From Chthonomonas sp. UBA1950 (GTDB lineage: Bacteria > Armatimonadota > Fimbriimonadia > Fimbriimonadales > Fimbriimonadaceae), in the NCBI GenBank assembly GCA_002336105.1, contig DDEQ01000047.1:22388-86387 (forward strand): a stretch of DNA of 64,000 bases, in the 5' to 3' direction. The notes under the pieces are model-generated. The model ran no database searches. It was not told where the DNA came from and saw nothing but the letters and a program-made list of their open reading frames with translations. The translations under genes and the position numbers were made by a program. Below, piece by piece: positions 17,205 to 25,872 of the stretch; within the stretch, counting starts at the first letter, position 1, and every line of letters starts with the position of its first letter.

Positions 17205-18332
17205 TTAACTAGCTGCAATGATTTCGACATTTGCTCGAGGAACTGTTACATCTCGACCGTCATCGAGCTTTGCTCGAAGCACGCGAACCTCGGTGCCAGA
17301 GTCGACTGTTACAAGTTGGGCTGGCAGGCCGGTGACCGCTCCGATCAATCCAAAGTAGGGTTCGCGAATGACTCGAATGGGTGTGCCGACCTTGAGTTCG
17401 AAGACCTGGTCGCCCTCTATTCCTTGTTTGACTTCTTCTTTCAGAGGGACAATAACCTCTGGACGAATGACGCCAGCGCGAATTTGGGTAGCTCCGTTAA
17501 TGCTTCCCACCTTTCCTTCCAGGCTTTTCAGGAGGTTGAAAGTCCTGGCCGCCATTTGCAGGAATCCAAATCCTTCGGTGACTAATATTGTCAAGCTAAT
17601 CGCTTCTTGACCCGTGATCGCAACGCCAATATCGTAACCGAGATATTGCACCAAGTCGCTATCTTTGATTCCGCCAGCAACGATTCCCATTGCTCCGACT
17701 TCGCCTGCTCGGATGATCGCTTCGTAAGTGACGCCTGCGCCGCCGATCAAGATTTTTCCAGCGTCGGTCGGTTGAATATCTGAAGCATCAAGAACCTTGG
17801 TTGGGTCAGAAACGGCGACCCGGATGGTGCCGAGACGCTCGCCACCAACTCCGAAGATTCCTTGGACCATTGCCCCACGGGTTTCAACAACGGCGCCTTC
17901 ATCTTCGATGACCTCAGAGATGTGACCGTCAATGTAAGCTTTGACGTCTACCGGGATGGGAGCTTCTCGAACGAGCACGTTTCCTGTCACTTCAGAGACT
18001 GACTCAATGGTGCCTGAGAAATCTGATACGACAGTGGTCTTAAATAGCTTTCCGAAAAGGCCCTTTGTCTCTGCAACGACATCGCCCTGCTTCACTGCGT
18101 CGCCAACTTTGAGCCGGAAATTCGACGGAACATCCTTCGGTTCGACGCCGAGTTTTTCACCGAGTTTGATGGTTTGAAGCGGTCCGGGGAGAAGCGCCTG
18201 AGCGACAACTTGCTCTGCGGTCACCGGATCGCCGGGCTTAACCAAAACCTTGCCCTTGATAGGCAGTCTTCGTTTTCTGTGGACGATAATATCGCCGCTG
18301 ACGGTAAGTCCGGGGGTGTATGCGCTTGCCAA
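17205..18332 (-). CDS. Barrel-sandwich / KOW-like protein of unknown function
   Basis: 375 aa, soluble, no signal peptide. The N-terminal 110 residues (VLVKPGDPVTAEQVVAQA, FRLKVGDAVKQGDVVAET, VSDFSGTIESVSEVTGNVLVRE) have the repeated glycine-turn pattern of biotinyl/lipoyl-like barrel-sandwich domains as in RnfC. The middle (about 170-260) is rich in glycine and small residues (ILIGGAGVTYEAIIRAGEVGAMGIVAGGI). The C-terminal segment (IREPYFGLIGAVTGLPAQLVTVDSGTEVRVLRAKLDDGRDVTVPRANVEII) resembles a KOW motif. No enzyme residues are evident. It stands alone between the regulator gene and a divergent lipoprotein gene. Confidence 0.7.
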   Translation of the reverse strand: MASAYTPGLTVSGDIIVHRKRRLPIKGKVLVKPGDPVTAEQVVAQALLPGPLQTIKLGEKLGVEPKDVPSNFRLKVGDAVKQGDVVAETKGLFGKLFKTTVVSDFSGTIESVSEVTGNVLVREAPIPVDVKAYIDGHISEVIEDEGAVVETRGAMVQGIFGVGGERLGTIRVAVSDPTKVLDASDIQPTDAGKILIGGAGVTYEAIIRAGEVGAMGIVAGGIKDSDLVQYLGYDIGVAITGQEAISLTILVTEGFGFLQMAARTFNLLKSLEGKVGSINGATQIRAGVIRPEVIVPLKEEVKQGIEGDQVFELKVGTPIRVIREPYFGLIGAVTGLPAQLVTVDSGTEVRVLRAKLDDGRDVTVPRANVEIIAAS

Positions 18333-18478
18333 CTCGTTAAAACCTCAGAAGTAACGAGCAGAGTTTACTACCTTCAGAGTCGCTGTGCTTGAAACCTGTC
18401 ACGGCTTGGCGTCTGAAGCGTCTCACAATGTGTCGATTTGTCGTTGAACTATTCGTTCAGAATTGCTAGGCTTACCTC

Positions 18479-20044
18479 GTGCTTAGTTTTCGCGCTGCTT
18501 TGCTTTTTCTTCCGCTCATTGGTTGCGTGGTTTCATCGCCTACCCAAAAGAGGACAGAGCTTACTCCTGCACCAAGTAAGCCGTCGCTTGCGATCAACCT
18601 CAGTGGACCGGTTGACTGGAACACGGAAATGCCTTTCGTTGATCTGTTCCGTTTTTCCCGAAAATGGGTCAGTCAAAAAGAAGGGGCGGCTTGGGGGAAG
18701 GGGCCACAGCTCGCGCATGATAAGCATGGTTGGGTGATGCGGCTAGAAAAGAATGCTTGGGCCGAAACATTTCTCACTAGTTTTGAAAAGCACTATCCAA
18801 AAGGCGATTATGTTGTTCTGTATGAGGGGGAAGGTCGTTTTGGCTTCCCGGGAAATGTGACTGTCCGTTCTGAAAGACCCGGACGAATTGTCGTTGCCGT
18901 TGACCCGGATCGTGGCTTCTTTAGCCTCCAGCTTAAGGCGACAAACCCCGCGAACTACGTTCGGAATATACGCGTTTTGATGCCTGGCTCAGAAGCAACG
19001 TACAGAACGCAGCCTTTTAACCCAACGTTTCTGAAGCACTGGAAGGGTGTGTCTGCCTTTCGATTTATGGACTGGATGGAGACAAATAATTCGAAGGTCA
19101 AGAGTTGGGCTGATCGACCTACGATGGAGGATTCAACGTGGGCTGAAAAAGGCGTTCCGCTTGAAATGATGATCGCGCTATGCAATACGCAAAACGCAGA
19201 CGGCTGGTTCTGTATGCCGCACATGGCGGATGACCAGTACATGCAGAACTTTGCTTTGATGGTTTTGAATCGTCTTAAAACGAATCTCAAAGCCCATGTT
19301 GAGCTCTCAAACGAAGTATGGAACGGGCAATTTGAGCAGCAACGATATGCAGGAAACGAGGGCCTCAAGGCGAAGCTGAGCGATAAGCATTGGTCAGCGG
19401 GTTGGTTTTGGTATGCACGGCGTTCGGTTCAAATGTTCAACATTTGGTCAAAGCAGATGCCAAAGAATCGTCTTGTCCGGGTCCTCGCTTCACAAGCCGG
19501 AAACGCTTGGGTCTCGGGGCAGATTCTGAGTTTTGAGAACGCCGGAAAACAGGCTGATGTCTTAGCGATAGCCCCTTATATGGGAATGTCGGTGCCTGCA
19601 CAAGGCAGTCTGAACAGTGGAATGGTTTCTAGTTGGTCACTTGAAGAGCTGTTCACGCACATGAAGAAAGTGATTCTTCCAGAAACAATTGGCTACATCA
19701 CGGCAAATAAAGTTGAGGCTTCGAAGTTCGGTCTGCCGTTGGTTGCCTATGAAGGTGGGCAGCACCTAGTGGGCATCATGGGGGGCGAAAACAACGAGGC
19801 AATGACGCGCCTCTTTATGGACGCTAATCGTGATCGTCGCATGGGGCAATTGTACGAAACCTACCTAGATGCTTGGGCCAAAAATGGCGGCGGTCTCTTT
19901 GCGCATTTCGGATCTACCGGATCATGGTCAAAGTGGGGATCTTGGGGAGACAGGGAGTATTCCGATGATGAGCCGTCGACTTCGGCAAAGTACACCGCGC
20001 TCCAGAGGTGGGCAAAGAAATTTGGACAAAAACTTGGTGAGTAG
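18479..20044 (+). CDS. Lipoprotein with a clan GH-A-like glycosidase fold
   Basis: 521 aa with a GTG start and a lipobox near LPLIGC, so probably a membrane-anchored lipoprotein. The N-terminal region is beta-rich (about 40-170). The rest looks like a TIM barrel of the GH-A type: HVELSNEVWN carries the Asn-Glu pair expected after strand 4 (general acid/base), and LVAYEGGQH offers a candidate nucleophile Glu after strand 7. GH-A proteins cleave beta-linked polysaccharide, but I cannot name a family. No sugar-transport gene adjoins it. Two tRNA genes follow on the same strand. Confidence 0.65.
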   Translation: MLSFRAALLFLPLIGCVVSSPTQKRTELTPAPSKPSLAINLSGPVDWNTEMPFVDLFRFSRKWVSQKEGAAWGKGPQLAHDKHGWVMRLEKNAWAETFLTSFEKHYPKGDYVVLYEGEGRFGFPGNVTVRSERPGRIVVAVDPDRGFFSLQLKATNPANYVRNIRVLMPGSEATYRTQPFNPTFLKHWKGVSAFRFMDWMETNNSKVKSWADRPTMEDSTWAEKGVPLEMMIALCNTQNADGWFCMPHMADDQYMQNFALMVLNRLKTNLKAHVELSNEVWNGQFEQQRYAGNEGLKAKLSDKHWSAGWFWYARRSVQMFNIWSKQMPKNRLVRVLASQAGNAWVSGQILSFENAGKQADVLAIAPYMGMSVPAQGSLNSGMVSSWSLEELFTHMKKVILPETIGYITANKVEASKFGLPLVAYEGGQHLVGIMGGENNEAMTRLFMDANRDRRMGQLYETYLDAWAKNGGGLFAHFGSTGSWSKWGSWGDREYSDDEPSTSAKYTALQRWAKKFGQKLGE

Positions 20045-20091
20045 ATTAGCTTGACTTTCAAATATATCTCTGCCATACTTCTAGTCTGTTC

Positions 20092-20167
<76 letters not shown>

Positions 20168-20173
20168 TTTTGT

Positions 20174-20249
20174 GCCGCGGTAGCTCAGTCGGTAGAGCAT
20201 AGCACTGAAAATGCTAGGGTCACCGGTTCAAGTCCGGTCTGCGGCACCA
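20174..20249 (+). tRNA. tRNA-Phe (anticodon GAA)
   Basis: It lies 6 nt after tRNA-Asp, so the two are surely co-transcribed. The acceptor GCCGCGG pairs with CTGCGGC; the D-arm, the anticodon loop CTGAAAA with GAA, and the TTCAAGT T-loop are intact. An encoded CCA ends at 20249. Confidence 0.96.
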
Positions 20250-20996
20250 TCGTTAATTCTTACTTTCCTCCATCATCTATTGGGATTCGGTATGTAGTTG
20301 CCTAAGCGAACCCATTGTGCTTACTGTGGCGTCTTGCTCAAGAGGGGAGATCGAACGAATAAAAACGTACCTCCTCGCAGCCTATCTCGCCACCAGGGCT
20401 AAAACAATTTGTGTTTCGTCCCTGACGGTTCTTGCTTGCTCACCGCTTCTTTTGAGGACAGGTTTTGTATTGGTCCTGTACAAACAAAACGGATGCTCTT
20501 TGAGGACAGCCGAGAAAGGTTGAGTTGCTGTGATGATGTCTTCTCTTGAGTGTTGGTATGACGGCAGCGGCTGCCTGAACATCGTTCATACCTAGGCCAA
20601 AAGAGTTAGTTCTGACCTAATACGAATTGTTAAGGAACTAGTTCGTTTTTGCGAACTGGAATCGCTAACCAGCACGGGATGGGTGAATATTTGTGAACCT
20701 GGGATGCGCCTACGGTTGTGAAATTATTGAGATTCTTGCGGCTCTGATACTTGTTTGTGTTGTTAAGGTCTTCAACAATTGGCCGGAATGGTGGATAATC
20801 GATTTGACTGCTTGCAACGAAGCGGGTGGGGACGCGAAGACGCATAGATGGCTGGCCATCGGCGTCTTTTTTGGTTTCAGCAAGAGCACCGCTCTTGTCG
20901 AATTCACTTGGAGAATGTCGCATTGATACCCGGGGTAGGTCGTTCCACCTTGATGAAGTGGGCTACGCTTGGTGGTCGTGCGATTGGTACGATAAC
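20250..20996 (+). other. 747-bp stretch without a convincing gene, upstream of glnA
   Basis: Open frames of up to 77 codons exist (for example 20693-20926), but none has a good ribosome-binding site or recognisable protein, and the longest is crossed by a terminator hairpin. Hairpins are seen at about 20637-20655 (AGTTCG-TTTTTG-CGAACT), 20837-20868 and 20881-20897 (CAAGAGC-ACC-GCTCTTG). It might hold a small RNA, a long leader for glnA, or only the end of the tRNA transcript. No known riboswitch or housekeeping RNA core was recognised. Confidence 0.6.
20837..20872 (+). terminator. Intrinsic terminator or attenuator upstream of glnA
   Basis: A two-tier hairpin: the outer stem AAGACGC (20837-20843) pairs with GCGTCTT (20862-20868), the inner stem GATGG (20847-20851) with CCATC (20856-20860) around CTGG, and four further T follow to 20872. 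It is 124 nt before the glnA ATG and more than 580 nt after the tRNAs. A second GACGC at 20831-20835 could pair alternatively with the same right arm. Confidence 0.65.
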
Positions 20997-22025
20997 ATGG
21001 CAAAAGCAAAACTAGAATATATTTGGTTGGACGGCTATAAACCCGTTCAAAGCCTTCGTAGCAAGACAAAAATCGTTTCTGACTTCTCGGGCAAGCTCGA
21101 AGACTGTGAACTCTGGTCATTCGATGGCTCATCGACCGAACAAGCACCAGGGGGCTCTTCTGACTGTCAGTTGAAGCCCGTTTTTATTTGTGAAGATAGC
21201 GAGCGATCAAAACTCGGAACACCTTCCTACTTGGTCATGTGCGAAGTCAACAACGCAGACGGTAGCGCTCACGTTTCCAATGGTCGCGCAACCATCGACG
21301 ATGACGACAGCGATTTCTGGTTTGGTTTCGAACAGGAATACTTCCTTTACGACGTAGACACCAACCTTCCTTTGGGCTTCCCTGCAAATGGATATCCTCG
21401 CCCACAGGGTCCCTACTACTGCAGCGTTGGCGCTCGAAATGCCTACGGTCGAGAGATCGTCGAAGAGCATCTTGAGCAGTGCCTGGCGAACGGCCTCAAC
21501 GTTGAAGGAATCAACGCGGAAGTTGCCGCCGGTCAGTGGGAGTTCCAAATCTTCGCAAAAGGTGCACAGGCAGCTGGCGACCAGGTTTGGGTTGCACGCT
21601 TTCTGCTTGAGCGAATTGGTGAGAAGTACGGCGTTTATGTGAACTGGCACTGCAAGCCACTCGGTGATACCGACTGGAACGGTAGCGGTATGCACGCAAA
21701 CTTCTCGAACACCGCACTGAGATCTGCCGGAAGCAAGGATGTCTATGACAAGATTTGCTCCGCCTTCGCACCAGATTCAGTTATCAAGGAGTGCATCGCT
21801 GCTTATGGTCCAGACAACCATATGCGACTCACCGGTAAGCACGAGACTCAGTCGATCGACAAGTTCTCTTACGGCGTTTCTGACCGTGGAGCTTCGATCC
21901 GAATCCCTCTTGGTGCAGTCCAAAAGGGTTGGAAAGGTTGGTTGGAAGATCGCCGACCAAACTCTGCCGCCGACCCATACAAGGTCGCGTCGGTTATCAT
22001 CAAGACCGTCAAATCTGCTTCGTAA
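20997..22025 (+). CDS. glnA: Glutamine synthetase, type II (eukaryote-type)
   Basis: 342 aa from the ATG at 20997; the open frame runs further upstream, but homology begins at AKLEYIWLDGYKPVQSLRSKTK. It joins ammonia to glutamate using ATP. Motifs typical of GSII are present: LWSFDGSSTEQAPGGSSD, WFGFEQEYFLYD, GPYYCSVGA, EVAAGQWEFQIF and NWHCKPLGDTDWNGSGMHANFS. The length fits GSII rather than the ~470-aa bacterial GSI, and no adenylylation loop is expected. A terminator hairpin lies 124 nt upstream and may attenuate it. A 12-bp hairpin follows the stop. Confidence 0.95.
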   Translation: MAKAKLEYIWLDGYKPVQSLRSKTKIVSDFSGKLEDCELWSFDGSSTEQAPGGSSDCQLKPVFICEDSERSKLGTPSYLVMCEVNNADGSAHVSNGRATIDDDDSDFWFGFEQEYFLYDVDTNLPLGFPANGYPRPQGPYYCSVGARNAYGREIVEEHLEQCLANGLNVEGINAEVAAGQWEFQIFAKGAQAAGDQVWVARFLLERIGEKYGVYVNWHCKPLGDTDWNGSGMHANFSNTALRSAGSKDVYDKICSAFAPDSVIKECIAAYGPDNHMRLTGKHETQSIDKFSYGVSDRGASIRIPLGAVQKGWKGWLEDRRPNSAADPYKVASVIIKTVKSAS

Positions 22026-22043
22026 ATTCTCCGGTCCTCACCA

Positions 22044-22072
22044 AGTCCATCCGTTTTTCCAACGGATGGACT
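22044..22072. terminator. Two-way terminator between glnA and ornithine cyclodeaminase gene
   Basis: A perfect 12-bp stem, 22044-22055 with 22061-22072, has a 5-nt loop. TTATTTC follows on the plus strand. The stem ends one base before the convergent gene's stop codon. Confidence 0.85.
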
Positions 22073-23113
22073 TTATTTCTTTGTTGCATGAATCGGCTTG
22101 ATAAGGCCGAATAGGTCCTTCACATCATTCGAATCTGGAATGAGTTCGACCTGGGTTCCGATCCCGTGCATTTTCGCTAGCTCGTACACAACCTTCAATA
22201 CTGATAGGTCTTGCAGAGCAAAGCCAACGGAGTCAAAAAGGGTGACTTCTTCTTCAGTCTCTCGTCCAATAGCCTCTCCGCGAATCACCGAAAATAGTTC
22301 TATAACTGCGATGTCAGGGCGATGCTGAATTTCCCCTTCAACTCTGCTTTGTGGCTCGAATTCGACGACAATCCGGCTCCGGTCAAGTATCGTGTTTTCA
22401 AGTTCGGTTTTGCCCGGGCAATCGCCGCCAATCGCGTTGATGTGCATCCCGGGCTCTATCATCCGGTTCGTCACAATCGTTGCTAGATTCTTATCTGCGG
22501 TGCAGGTTGTGATGATGTCGGCACCATGAACAGCTTGCTCTGTATTGTCGCAAGCTTCAAGACGGATATCTGGGAAGCTCGCTAGGTTAAGGCAGACCTT
22601 TTTGGTTGCAAGTGGATCAATATCGAAGAGCGTGAACTCCTTGATTCCCATTCCGAAATAGAACGCTAGAATCTGGAATTCAGCTTGGGCACCGTTCCCA
22701 ATCAGGGCAAGCCTCTTCGAGTCTTTTCGTGCCATCTTCTGAGCTGCGAGCAGACTGACCGCGGCAGTTCGAATGCCCGTGAGAATGGTCATTTCGCTGA
22801 CCATGACTGGGTAGCCTGACTCGACGCTCATCAGTGCGCCAAAAGCCATGACGGTTGGAAGCTTGTGGTCGCGGGGGTTATACGGATGCCCATTGACGTA
22901 CTTGAAAGCGTAATCTTTAGCATCGCCGACCGGCATGAGCTCCAGAACGCCGACATCGTGCGCATGATGAGCCGTTCGAGCGACCTTTGTGAATTCCTCC
23001 CAGCGCCAGTAATCTGCCTCGACCGCGCGAGTGACATCGAGCAAAATCTGCTCTATTCCGACCCGCTCGACGAGCAGCCGTAGATTCGTGACATCCAAGA
23101 ATATCGAGTGCAT
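22073..23113 (-). CDS. Ornithine cyclodeaminase / mu-crystallin family protein
   Basis: 346 aa NAD-dependent enzyme of the ornithine cyclodeaminase family, which converts ornithine to proline and ammonia in its best-known members. Seen in sequence: YAFKYVNGHPYNPRDHKLPTVMAFGALMSVESGYPVMVSEMTILTGIRTAAVSLLAAQKMA (substrate-side region), the Rossmann turn LALIGNGAQAEFQILAF, and DIITTCTADK with INAIGGDCPGKTEL. The last motif and DSVGFALQDLSVL fit true ornithine cyclodeaminases better than alanine dehydrogenase or ketimine reductase relatives. It starts 5 nt after the YgjV-like gene and is probably co-transcribed with it. Confidence 0.88.
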   Translation of the reverse strand: MHSIFLDVTNLRLLVERVGIEQILLDVTRAVEADYWRWEEFTKVARTAHHAHDVGVLELMPVGDAKDYAFKYVNGHPYNPRDHKLPTVMAFGALMSVESGYPVMVSEMTILTGIRTAAVSLLAAQKMARKDSKRLALIGNGAQAEFQILAFYFGMGIKEFTLFDIDPLATKKVCLNLASFPDIRLEACDNTEQAVHGADIITTCTADKNLATIVTNRMIEPGMHINAIGGDCPGKTELENTILDRSRIVVEFEPQSRVEGEIQHRPDIAVIELFSVIRGEAIGRETEEEVTLFDSVGFALQDLSVLKVVYELAKMHGIGTQVELIPDSNDVKDLFGLIKPIHATKK

Positions 23114-23118
23114 CCAAC

Positions 23119-23649
23119 CTAGTCTACAGTCGCTTGGAGCTTTTCCGCATGAAGACTGTCATTTTGAAGTCGCCAGATCGTGTATGTATTCGCAGTTGCG
23201 ATGGTCGCCTCTAGAGCAAAGCCGCCATAAGAATGGGCAAGTAGATTGTTAACTAGCCACAATCCGGTGCAGGCAAGCATGCAGAGCCGAAACGGAACTC
23301 CTGCTAGCCAGAACATTCCGTAGATTGACAGTAACGTGCTTATCACAGGGATCATGTCCGCCCAGGAACGAACTGTGAATGAGGCAAGGATGCCGGTTGC
23401 CAGTACGAGCGGTAACGCTAACCACTTGGTTTTCGTTTTGAGCGAGAGAATGTTTCGGGCTAACCCTATGCAATTGCTTGCTGCCGCAGATGGGTGGTGA
23501 AGCAAAAAGAAGTGCAGGGCGTACGCGCATACCTGAAACGAATTGATGACCTTCATGCGGTCGTCTCGTTTCTGAAGAAAAGAAAGAACGCCGAACACAA
23601 AGGCGACGTAGCCTACGAGTTGTGGGGCAGAGAAGATGTCGGTAGGCAC
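23119..23649 (-). CDS. YgjV-family inner membrane protein
   Basis: 176 aa from a GTG at 23649 (PTDIFSAPQLVGYVAFVFGVLSFLQKRDDRMK). The frame extends to 23712, but that part overlaps the terminator of the gene upstream, so the shorter form is preferred; it also matches the family N-terminus. Around five or six membrane segments are seen, with the family features NSFQVCAYALHFFLLHHPSAAASNCIGLARN, PVISTLLSIYGMFW and LWLVNNLLAHSYGGFALEATIATANTYTIWRL. Function of the family is unknown. It probably shares a transcript with the following ornithine cyclodeaminase gene. Confidence 0.75.
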   Translation of the reverse strand: MPTDIFSAPQLVGYVAFVFGVLSFLQKRDDRMKVINSFQVCAYALHFFLLHHPSAAASNCIGLARNILSLKTKTKWLALPLVLATGILASFTVRSWADMIPVISTLLSIYGMFWLAGVPFRLCMLACTGLWLVNNLLAHSYGGFALEATIATANTYTIWRLQNDSLHAEKLQATVD

Positions 23650-23688
23650 TTGTCTGATTGTGTATGAGATTTGGCTCAAACAAGACAA

Positions 23689-23718
23689 ACCCCCGGCGAC
23701 AGAAGTCTGCACGGGGGT
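23689..23718 (-). terminator. Terminator after the copper-amine-oxidase-like gene
   Basis: Stem ACCCCCG (23689-23695) pairs with CGGGGGT (23712-23718). On the minus strand it is followed by TTTGTCTTGTTTG, a moderately T-rich tail. It lies 46 nt after the stop at 23765. Confidence 0.6.
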
Positions 23719-23764
23719 CTCATGGACCGGGGGGATTAGGTCCAGGGTTTGCCATCTGCCAGGG

Positions 23765-24790
23765 CTACTGGCGTTCGATGGTCAAGTCTTTTGTGATCTG
23801 GACTCCAAGTTGCGAACCTTCCTTCACGATGACGTCTGTCGCGTGGGAGGCAGGCTTTTCGGCTGATCCAACTACGAATCCGAGCAGTCCGCCTAGGAGC
23901 GAGTTCTCAAGGGTCCTGTTAGAGGTCAAGCCAACCAGTAGCCCAGCGCCAGCACCGTAGGCAGCGTATTTGCCTCGGTTGTCTTCTTTTTTGAGTTCAG
24001 CGGTCAGGCGTCCACGGCTGTCACGCGATATAGATTTGTCGTCGAGACCGATCAGGGTTGCCTTGATCGCTTGTTTCTGACCATTCGGCAACATAATGCT
24101 GTCGAACTTGAGTGAAAGCAGACCAGGTTCCTTATCTTGCTGTGGGGTCGCCTTTTGAACGTGACCTAAGATCTTCGTGCCAGAAGGAAGGTTAGGAAAT
24201 GCCTTCGTATCGGAGACAATGGTTCCCTCAAAATCGTCGCCCTGCTTGGAAAAACTCGATGAGAGCTGTCGATTGATCTTGATCGGCAAGATTGTGCCTT
24301 GTTCGATCATGATCGGTTCAGCTCGATGAACGGGCCGCTCTAGGTCGTTTTCATGCCCAGTATTTCGCTTCGTATGGACCGAAACAAGGTCCTCAGTGGC
24401 GTCCCATTGAACATGGGCTCCAAGCGACTCACTGATAAATCGTAGCGGAACCAGCGTTGTCCCATCAATCAGCTTTGCAGGCACGTCCATTCGCTGGTCT
24501 GCACCATTGACAGTGGCAACCGGATTACCGATTTGCAGTCGAATCTCCTTGTCCCCCTTCGTTGCGTAAACCTCTTGGGTTGCATCGTTCCAGTTAACCC
24601 AGGCACCTAATTCTTCAAAAACGCCACGTAGTGGAACCATGACGCGACCGTTCATTTCTTGCGGTTGTGCTCCAAGGAACTGAACCGGGTTTCCATTTAC
24701 ATTAACTCGCACAATATCGACTTTCGCGATACTCATGGACGCTAAAGCGGTAGCCATTAGGGCGATTGTTCCTTTTGTGAAATTAACCAT
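23765..24790 (-). CDS. Secreted protein with copper amine oxidase N-terminal domains and glycine-zipper tail
   Basis: 341 aa from the ATG at 24790, with GGGAGG 8 nt upstream; the longer frame to 24919 has no such site. A signal peptide (MVNFTKGTIALMATALASMSIA) is followed by a paired copper-amine-oxidase N-terminal-like unit: VDIVRVNVNGNPVQFLGAQPQEMNGRVMVPLRGVFEELGAWVNWN and GTTLVPLRFISESLGAHVQWDATEDLVSV. This domain is usually a wall or surface stalk, not a catalyst. The second half (GTILPIKINRQLSSSFSKQGDDFEGTIVSDTKAFPNLPSGTKILGHV) resembles VirB10/TrbI-type beta domains, and a glycine-rich stretch (AGAGLLVGL, LLGGLLGFVVGSAE) may insert in a membrane. Confidence 0.8.
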   Translation of the reverse strand: MVNFTKGTIALMATALASMSIAKVDIVRVNVNGNPVQFLGAQPQEMNGRVMVPLRGVFEELGAWVNWNDATQEVYATKGDKEIRLQIGNPVATVNGADQRMDVPAKLIDGTTLVPLRFISESLGAHVQWDATEDLVSVHTKRNTGHENDLERPVHRAEPIMIEQGTILPIKINRQLSSSFSKQGDDFEGTIVSDTKAFPNLPSGTKILGHVQKATPQQDKEPGLLSLKFDSIMLPNGQKQAIKATLIGLDDKSISRDSRGRLTAELKKEDNRGKYAAYGAGAGLLVGLTSNRTLENSLLGGLLGFVVGSAEKPASHATDVIVKEGSQLGVQITKDLTIERQ

Positions 24791-25003
24791 TTTCGTTTCC
24801 TCCCAGGATGTTTCCTGTGAAGGCATAGACATCTTGAGGCACCGATGGGTTCCGGCAGACGGGGCGTAAGTCCCATATTTGAACCTAATCGACTCGCCTT
24901 TTGATGGACATAAATGCAAATTTATTAAATGCTAACTATTGACGATTAGTATTGAAAAAACACAATTACAATTTAATCTTCTAATTGAAAATGGAGTGCG
25001 AGA

Positions 25004-25852
25004 TTACTCAAACACAGCTGTCCGATTTCCGTATCGCATTACTCTTCCTTCTACGTGAAGGCGCACCGCTTGTGCAAGCACACGACGTTCCACATCTCTC
25101 CCTCTACGTACCAGGTCCTGAACGTTATCCTTGTGGCTTACCCGTGTGACCTCTTGATGAATGATTGGGCCTTCATCGAGTTCTGGAGTAACGTAATGCG
25201 CTGTAGCGCCGATTAATTTGACCCCTCGTGAATGAGCCTTGTGATAGGGCTTGTCTCCGATGAACGCTGGCAGGAACGAGTGATGAATATTGATGATCGT
25301 AGGGGCTCGGTCGAGAAAATCGCCTGAGATAATCCGCATGTACTTTGCGAGAACAACAAGTTCAATGTCGTGGTCGCGTAGCAACTGTAGCTGTTCCTTT
25401 TCGATTTCTTCTTGGTTGTTCGCGTCAAATGAGAGGCAAACGAACTCGGCTCCAAAGTTCTTAGCTAAATCAGCAAGGTCGGGACGATTTGCCACTACTA
25501 GCGGAATTTCCACTTTCAGTTCACCTGTCTGCGCTCTCCATAAAAGGTCGAGGAGGCAGTGATCTTGTTTTGTCGCGAAGATGGCGACTTTGGGTCGGTC
25601 ATCAGAAAAAACGAGCTTCCAGTCGGCTTGTACTAATCGCGCAAGATGCTCGAATTTCCCGTGAACATCCTCTTTGGCCAATCGAAATCCTTCAAGATCC
25701 CATTCGACTCTGCTGAGGAATTCGTTTGCTTCGAAGTCGGTATGTTGGTCGGATGAAATGATGTTTCCGCCGTGCGACCACACAAAATCAGCCAGCTTTG
25801 CGACAATGCCACGTTGCTCTGGACAGCGAACAAGAAGGGTTGCGGTTTTCAT
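25004..25852 (-). CDS. purU: Formyltetrahydrofolate deformylase
   Basis: 282 aa. It hydrolyses 10-formyltetrahydrofolate to formate and tetrahydrofolate, balancing the one-carbon pool. An N-terminal ACT domain (TATLLVRCPEQRGIVAKLADFVWSHGGNIISSDQHTD) precedes the formyltransferase fold (KVAIFATKQDHCLLDLLWR). The active-site region INIHHSFLPAFIGDKPYHKAHSRGVKLIGATAHYVTPELDEGPIIHQ contains the conserved Asn, His and Asp. It follows the AraC-family regulator gene by 20 nt on the same strand, so the two may be co-transcribed, though a functional link is not obvious. Confidence 0.94.
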   Translation of the reverse strand: MKTATLLVRCPEQRGIVAKLADFVWSHGGNIISSDQHTDFEANEFLSRVEWDLEGFRLAKEDVHGKFEHLARLVQADWKLVFSDDRPKVAIFATKQDHCLLDLLWRAQTGELKVEIPLVVANRPDLADLAKNFGAEFVCLSFDANNQEEIEKEQLQLLRDHDIELVVLAKYMRIISGDFLDRAPTIINIHHSFLPAFIGDKPYHKAHSRGVKLIGATAHYVTPELDEGPIIHQEVTRVSHKDNVQDLVRRGRDVERRVLAQAVRLHVEGRVMRYGNRTAVFE

Positions 25853-25872
25853 CGGAATACGATTAGCAATAG

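Noticed and set aside
20693..20926. 77-codon plus-strand frame with a hydrophobic N-terminus, upstream of glnA
   Set aside because: No ribosome-binding site, no recognisable protein, and an intrinsic terminator (20837-20872) lies inside it. It is treated as part of the non-coding stretch.
20930..20996. Possible glnA-type glutamine riboswitch just before glnA
   Set aside because: GTTCCACC and AAGTGGGCTACG recall fragments of the cyanobacterial motif, but the conserved core and pairing could not be built.
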